Source of the DNA: Oehlia diaphana | Lineage: Eukaryota; Glomeromycota; Glomeromycetes; Glomerales; Glomeraceae | Assembly (NCBI GenBank): GCA_003833135.1 | Contig: QZLH01001455.1 | Span: 16,917-30,432 of the forward strand | Direction: 5' to 3' | DNA length: 13,516 nt | Shown here: positions 9,043 through 13,516 of the stretch, one piece after another | Numbering within the stretch: the stretch's first letter is position 1 | How the letters are laid out: the number at the start of each line of letters is the position of its first letter | Notes under the pieces: model-generated | The model's database searches: none | What the model saw: the letters and a program-made list of their open reading frames with translations, nothing else | What the model was told of the DNA's origin: nothing | Translations under genes and position numbers: made by a program

Positions 9043-10446
9043 CTAAAGTCTCTTCAGACTACGTTTCTTATCGGCTTGTTTTTTATCCAATTTTTTATCA
9101 CCGGCTCTTTTCTTTGGTGTTACAGTAGGATTATTTGAAGCCAGTTGATTATCATTTGAATTCACAGAAGTAGGACTCTTTTTAAGGTGATTATGATTAT
9201 TATTTGCACCACTATTATTCATCGCATTGGGAGATTTCGATTCATTCATTGAATTTGATACAGTAAGTGGAGTGATTAAAGCAGGAATATTCATTGTAGA
9301 AGGATTATTAATTGAATTAGTTGTATTAGAATTATTTGTCGTCATCGTATTAGTTTCTGTTGTAGATGCGGTGATCTGTTGTGAAGTAGTTTTCGTCATC
9401 ATCTGTGAAGAAACAAATTTTTTCGGTGAAGAAGTGGATGGAGATGTTGTGGAAGTGATAATAGTAGTAGATGAAGATGTTGTCGAACTATTATTGTTGT
9501 TAGAGATAATGGAAGAAAATTCTGCTGCCTTATTTTGAGCATGTATTTTCGTCATCAGACGAGCATGTTTTGCATAATCATCATAATTTTCTAAAAGAAG
9601 TTTTCCGGCTTCTTCATTAAGTGCTGATTCTGGATTAGGAGCGATCAAAAGACATTTGACGGTCTTTTGATTCTTTTTTAGTAAGTAACTGTGAAAAAGT
9701 AAACGTAAAGTTTATAACTGATAACATACCAGTAAAATACGTTCAACCCCTGAATCTTTATTCCAATCTTTTTTCAAAGTATTAACACATACTTCACCAG
9801 ATTTCGAGACATTAGGATGAAATATTTTTGTAATAAAATAGCCTAAATGTTTTTAAAACGAAATCCCCACAAAAACATCCAATTGAAGAAGAATTACAAT
9901 TAATTATCATGTAAAAAAATAAAATATAAAAATAAAAATACCAAGGATGGAAACTTACATTTTGGTGGGGCTGCAGGAAAATCAGCTCCTAATACCAATT
10001 TTACTTTAAAGTTACCTCCTTCATATGGTGTGCTCTCTAAATAAAAACCGAATCATTCATTTTTAAACAAAAGAAAAAAAGCATAAGAACCTCTATAATA
10101 TCATAAAGTATAAAAAAACAATTTCCCATAATAATATGTCTTATAAAAAGTTTATTAAGGTAAAAAATGGTTTAACTAAAATTATATCAAAATAAGTTAC
10201 CAGGTCCATAGATCCATGCCTGAACGTCACAGACGTCTGATTCATTTACTATAACTTTGATACCTTCCGGAGGTTGTGCAACTAGAGCATTTATCTCTTT
10301 TGAAATCCTCTTTATCACTGAAGGTGAGATGTTTTCAATGGCGGACTTTATTATCAATGTCAAGAAAAGGTCACCAAAACAACAGTTATTTCAAACAACA
10401 GTTATTCATAAATTTATCAACAATAAGAAAAAATTACCAAGGACAT
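9043..10446 (-). CDS. UBE2S: Ubiquitin-conjugating enzyme E2 S
   Basis: UBE2S extends Lys11-linked ubiquitin chains on APC/C substrates. Exons, in reading order: 10446-10438, 10345-10201, 10036-9959, 9842-9730, 9663-9043; all joints keep frame, giving 321 aa (human about 222). The UBC fold covers residues 4-157: FHPN at 85-88, the active-site Cys at 96 in [12 protein letters not shown], then [20 protein letters not shown], an almost family-specific signature. Residues 158-297 are an Asn/Ser/Thr-rich linker, longer than in animals. The tail from 299 repeats the basic human pattern ([12 protein letters not shown]...) and ends in LKRL, matching the LRRL motif that docks on APC/C. The 9-nt first exon (ATG TCC TTG) gives [11 protein letters not shown], close to human MNSNVENLPP. 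Less certain: an in-frame ATG at 10506, or a one-codon exon at 10522-10520 (ATG followed by GTATGT). Introns 1 and 4 end in AAG. Confidence 0.95.
9130..9535 (-). repeat. Low-complexity coding tract (Ser/Thr/Asn linker)
   Basis: This part of the last UBE2S exon encodes runs of Asn, Ser and Thr, using repeated AAT, ACT and AGT-like codons. On the opposite strand it appears as gtwgtt-type trinucleotide repetition and leaves a 103-codon antisense frame at 9227-9538, which is a shadow. Slippage of such triplets would explain why the linker is longer than in other UBE2S proteins. Confidence 0.75.
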
Positions 10447-10709
10447 AATGAAATAAGTCGCGTTAGTATATTTCAAAAAAAGGGAAATTTTGGAAAGTAA
10501 AAACATGTCAAAAACATACCATGTCTGTACAAAAATGATTTTTACGAATTAAAAAATATAGTTAAAATTGTGTTATATATATTTTTTCACGAGACTAAGC
10601 TAGCTCAAAAAAAGTTAATACTCACTTTTTTTACAGGGTTTACACAAAAATATCAAAAGAGGTTGTTTTTCAAATGGTTTTATTTATTTTTCCTTTAGTT
10701 ATTTGCAAA
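10447..10709. promoter_or_regulatory. Upstream region of UBE2S
   Basis: The region directly upstream of the minus-strand start contains a TATATATA string at 10574-10581 (minus-strand tatatataac), about 130 nt from the ATG, which may be a TATA box. An in-frame minus-strand ATG at 10506-10504 would add a 20-residue hydrophobic leader; the UBE2S family has none, so I left it out. Confidence 0.3.
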
Positions 10710-10847
10710 ATGCCAAAATCTAACGATCGTCACGTGCAAACACATATGCGCAAACATATCATATCTGATATGTCTATCAAGATGCATGCCCGCAACTCTA
10801 TCGCCGGTAATATCTTCTTTTTTTTCTGTGTGCTCTTTTCCTAAAAG
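10710..10847 (+). CDS. Doubtful small reading frame, 45 codons
   Basis: An ATG in good context (aaaATGc) opens a frame with a basic His/Met/Arg-rich start (MPKSNDRHVQTHMRKH), then a Phe run, and a TAA near 10847. The stretch is richer in G+C than its surroundings. A GTAATA donor-like site after codon 35 (about 10815) would allow it to be a first exon. I do not recognise it. It coincides with palindromic promoter-like sequence upstream of UBE2S, which is the more likely reason for the base composition. Confidence 0.15.
10723..10736. promoter_or_regulatory. Palindrome plus CACGTG site upstream of UBE2S
   Basis: ACGATCGT (10723-10730), an 8-bp palindrome, abuts CACGTG (10731-10736), itself a palindrome. 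This lies about 280 bp upstream of the UBE2S start. The PP2A-A promoter has the same CACGTG core. Confidence 0.4.
10754..10773. promoter_or_regulatory. Dyad acatatca-N4-tgatatgt
   Basis: Two perfect 8-bp inverted arms are separated by tatc. The layout is that of a site for a dimeric DNA-binding protein, close to the CACGTG motif. No specific factor can be named from the sequence. Confidence 0.35.
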
Positions 10848-11097
10848 AAAAAACATAAGAATTTTATGGATTAAAATTTAAAATGCGCTCTTTGTAAAAT
10901 TTGCTAACTAAATATTTTTATCGACTATTGTACTGCAGTAAATCGACTGCTCAATTAATTATACCTTTTTGGTATGCATAAATTGTTATAATTAATACAT
11001 CAAATGTTCAAATTTCGTCACGAAGCTATTATTTTTTTCTTTATTCCATGCAACATTTAAAACGTAAAAGCATTTTTTTATTATTATATAAGAGAGA

Positions 11098-11343
11098 ATG
11101 TACAAATATCGATTTTCATATGGAAACCAACATATCGTTATGTCGGAGTTTGAGCGTATCAAAACCAATTCCATCGATACTTTTGCATTTAAAACTGATC
11201 TCATAATTCTTCCACAGTTTCAAGTACTATACCTAAGTGGTAATAAGAAAAAATCCAAACACAATGATTCAATAGAACAAATTTTTCAAGGTCATATTCT
11301 AAGTTATAAAGAGAATTATTCAACCAAACACCAGAGAATTTAA
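11098..11343 (+). CDS. Doubtful hypothetical frame, 81 codons
   Basis: An ATG-initiated frame begins MYKYRFSYGNQHIVMSEFER and ends before TAA at 11341-11343. Its first half has balanced composition and several CG-containing codons, unlike the surrounding AT noise. The second half is Lys/Asn/Ser-rich. There is no recognised domain, signal peptide or membrane segment. A tataag string lies just upstream. Antisense frames cover the same stretch, so this may be a relic exon or chance. Confidence 0.2.
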   Translation: MYKYRFSYGNQHIVMSEFERIKTNSIDTFAFKTDLIILPQFQVLYLSGNKKKSKHNDSIEQIFQGHILSYKENYSTKHQRI

Positions 11344-13315
11344 GAATTATTTTCAATTTTATTAAAAAATTTTGGTTTTTTTTAACTAGCAATTCTTTAT
11401 ACTATTTATTTAAAGCTCTATTTAAACTTCAAGAAAAATTATAAATTCACTATAATGCATATTACCTACCTAATTTAAAGCTTTATAACTGAAGTTACAA
11501 CATACATGTTACAAAATATATAAGCACAAATATAAAACTTTAAATATTAAATTGATCAAAAAATTTTTATACACGCAAATGTAATTTTCAATTACAACTT
11601 TATGTACACTGCGTCTATTGCGCTACCCAAATTTATGTATAATTTTAATAAATTTAAAAATGAAATAATAGTAAATAGAAATTTTTGTTAATATTTAAAT
11701 AAATTAAACCATTTTGCCTTAGAATTTCCTTTCTAATTTCACTATTTACTAAAGCCTGAGTGTTATGGATGAGATTTAACTTCTTGTATCAAATAAATAC
11801 AGTTTTCTTAAAATAAAAATAGTAGGAAATAAGTCTACAACCTACATTTTTGTTTTTAGATTTAGCATTTAATAGATAATTACAAAAAAAATACTAATTG
11901 TATTTCTTCTATATATACTTTTACCAATTACAAAAACAATTTTCCAATAAGTTTTTTAAGTATACTACTATTTGGAATAATCTAATTATACATATATTAT
12001 TTAATAATTCTTTATTATAATAAATCAGCATTTTTCATTTAGATCATTTGTAAAATGATAAATGCCAATAATTTAGAATTATACTCAATTATTTGTTATT
12101 TAGCCATTTATTATTATAATTCTGAAAAATCATTAGACAATTCCTAATTATAGAATTAATAATTTGTGAAAAATATTAAGCAAACAATTTAAAATACTAG
12201 TTAAATTTGGATTATTTAGCTAAAACTGTTTTTTAAAATTTGAAGTTATACAATATAAACAATAAATTTTTTTATTAAATTATTTTTAAATTTGCATAAA
12301 ATGGTAAAAAACAATACATTAATTTAAGAATATTAAATATTAGTTACAAAAATAATTTATATTTATAAATATAAGTAATTGAAAAATGAAGTTAAAAAAT
12401 GCAATATTTATATTTTTTTCTATAAGTATAATGTTCTAATTTTTAATTTACAATTATACTTGATTATATTTAATTTTTATTGTACATAATTTATTTATTT
12501 AAAAATCAATATTAAAATAAATTAAATATTGTGAAATTTTAATTGCTTAAAAAGTAAAAAATTGTTAAATTAGTAAATTACTTTATAGAAACTTCTCAAG
12601 AATACTATTAACTGAAATTATGATAATTGATCAGCATTAAAAAATATAGTACTGGTAAAAATTAATAATTCTGAAAAATTAATAAAATATATTTTGTCAG
12701 CAAAAATATATAACACATTTTTTTAGCCTTTTTCTTATGAGTAAAAAGTGCAAAATTAATTATTTTAATAAATAATTTGAGGAAATTATCGTAAATTGAA
12801 ATTTTGGTGAGAAATTTTAACTTTGTTATGATTTTTATTTTAACCAAACAATGTTATTTTACGAACTCAGCACTACGTCAGTGGCAACATGAGATAAATT
12901 TCTATCTTATGGGCAATGGGTATCACAACAGCTATAAGATTTTTATAGCTTTAATTAATTACAGCATATAAAAATTTTGTGTTACAGCACTTTTTTGAAT
13001 TATATATATGATGTAGTATGATTAGATTTACAATAAATGTGTTTGTAAAAATATCTGATTTTAATAAATTTATATATGAGTGAAATCACCTGGATGATTT
13101 TATCTAGAGAGCAAAATTAGCAAAATTAATTAAATACTTTCTGACAAAAAGATAATTTTTGGCTATAATCTCTTGAGATAAATTTTTAAAGGACAGTAAT
13201 TTTAATTATTAACTAAAAGCCAAATTTTTACTTAATAAACTATAATCACTTTTTTTGTTATTATTGAACACTTTTTTTTTCAATATATTATTAAAATATA
13301 TTAATATCAATATAC
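11344..13315. other. AT desert without a recognisable gene
   Basis: Low-complexity A/T sequence. Two small G+C-richer islands stand out: around 11600-11630 (actgcgtctattgcgctacc) and 12860-12935. The second holds cactacgtcagtg and is followed by a perfect hairpin, agctataa-gattt-ttatagct, at 12930-12950. A further hairpin, gtaatt-ttc-aattac, is at 11581-11595. Frames at 11392-11201 and 12847-12662 (minus) are Lys/Ile/Phe-rich and treated as chance. No tRNA or other RNA gene was seen. Confidence 0.55.
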
Positions 13316-13516
13316 ATTTTTTTTTTAATTCATTACAAATTGTATTAATCTATAAATTATTCATTAAATATATTAAATATGGTTTTTTTTTAATCCATTA
13401 CAAATTGTATTAATCTATAAATTATTCATTAAATATATTAAATATGGTTTTTTTTTAATTCATTACAAATTGTATTAATCTATAAATTATTCATTAAATA
13501 TATTAAATATGGTTTT
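13316..13516. repeat. 65-bp tandem array running off the window
   Basis: Units start at 13316, 13381, 13446 and 13511 (partial), exactly 65 bp apart. Each is a T-run followed by ycattacaaattgtattaat and an AT-rich tail ending in aaatat. The second unit has a C where the others have T just before cattac; otherwise the copies are practically identical apart from the diverged left edge. Near-identity implies recent expansion. The total copy number is unknown because the array continues past 13516. Confidence 0.92.

Noticed and set aside
9227..9538. 103-codon plus-strand frame
   Set aside because: Antisense to the Ser/Thr/Asn linker of UBE2S; its Val/Ile/Glu runs are the complement of those triplets.
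10257..10500. Two overlapping plus-strand frames
   Set aside because: Antisense to UBE2S exons 1-2 and intron 1; no family resemblance, while the minus strand encodes conserved E2 sequence.
12850..12950. tRNA or small structured RNA in the G+C-richer island
   Set aside because: The short dyads do not form a cloverleaf and no TTCGANNCC-type arm is present.

Overview
The window looks like nuclear DNA of an early-diverging fungus. It is strongly AT-rich, with two intron-rich protein genes set in AT desert full of short inverted-repeat elements and minisatellites. Introns are small (about 66-250 nt) with GT..AG borders, the standard genetic code is used, and there are no operons or Shine-Dalgarno sites. 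An arbuscular mycorrhizal (Glomeromycotina, Rhizophagus-like) genome fits best, but that assignment is an inference from style, not from a marker gene.

Layout. Positions 1-4690 hold no convincing intact gene. They contain a 50-bp minisatellite (21-280), a possible ~1-kb terminal-inverted-repeat element carrying internal hairpin repeats (661-1650), two related Tc1/mariner-pogo-type MITEs flanked by TA (1734-1905 and 2790-2979), a third inverted-repeat element (3332-3564), a decayed tandem array (4001-4235) and a possible broken coding relic on the minus strand (4299-4572). The plus-strand gene at 4851-7524 encodes the scaffold A subunit of protein phosphatase 2A in 9 or 10 exons. The convergent minus-strand gene at 10446-9043 encodes an E2 of the UBE2S family in 5 exons, the first only 9 nt long. 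Positions 10447-11343 hold the likely UBE2S promoter, with CACGTG and a dyad, plus two doubtful small reading frames. The rest, to 13516, is AT desert ending in a 65-bp tandem array that runs off the window.

The two genes lie tail to tail about 1.5 kb apart and are not a co-transcribed unit. Both products belong to conserved cell-cycle and signalling machinery: PP2A scaffolds reverse mitotic phosphorylation, and UBE2S extends Lys11-linked ubiquitin chains with the anaphase-promoting complex. Both upstream regions contain CACGTG. The most notable items are the UBE2S orthologue with its intact C-terminal APC/C-docking tail and an enlarged Ser/Thr/Asn-rich linker, its unusual AAG splice acceptors, and the small transposon family. 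I found no CRISPR array, tRNA, rRNA or evidently new multi-gene system.
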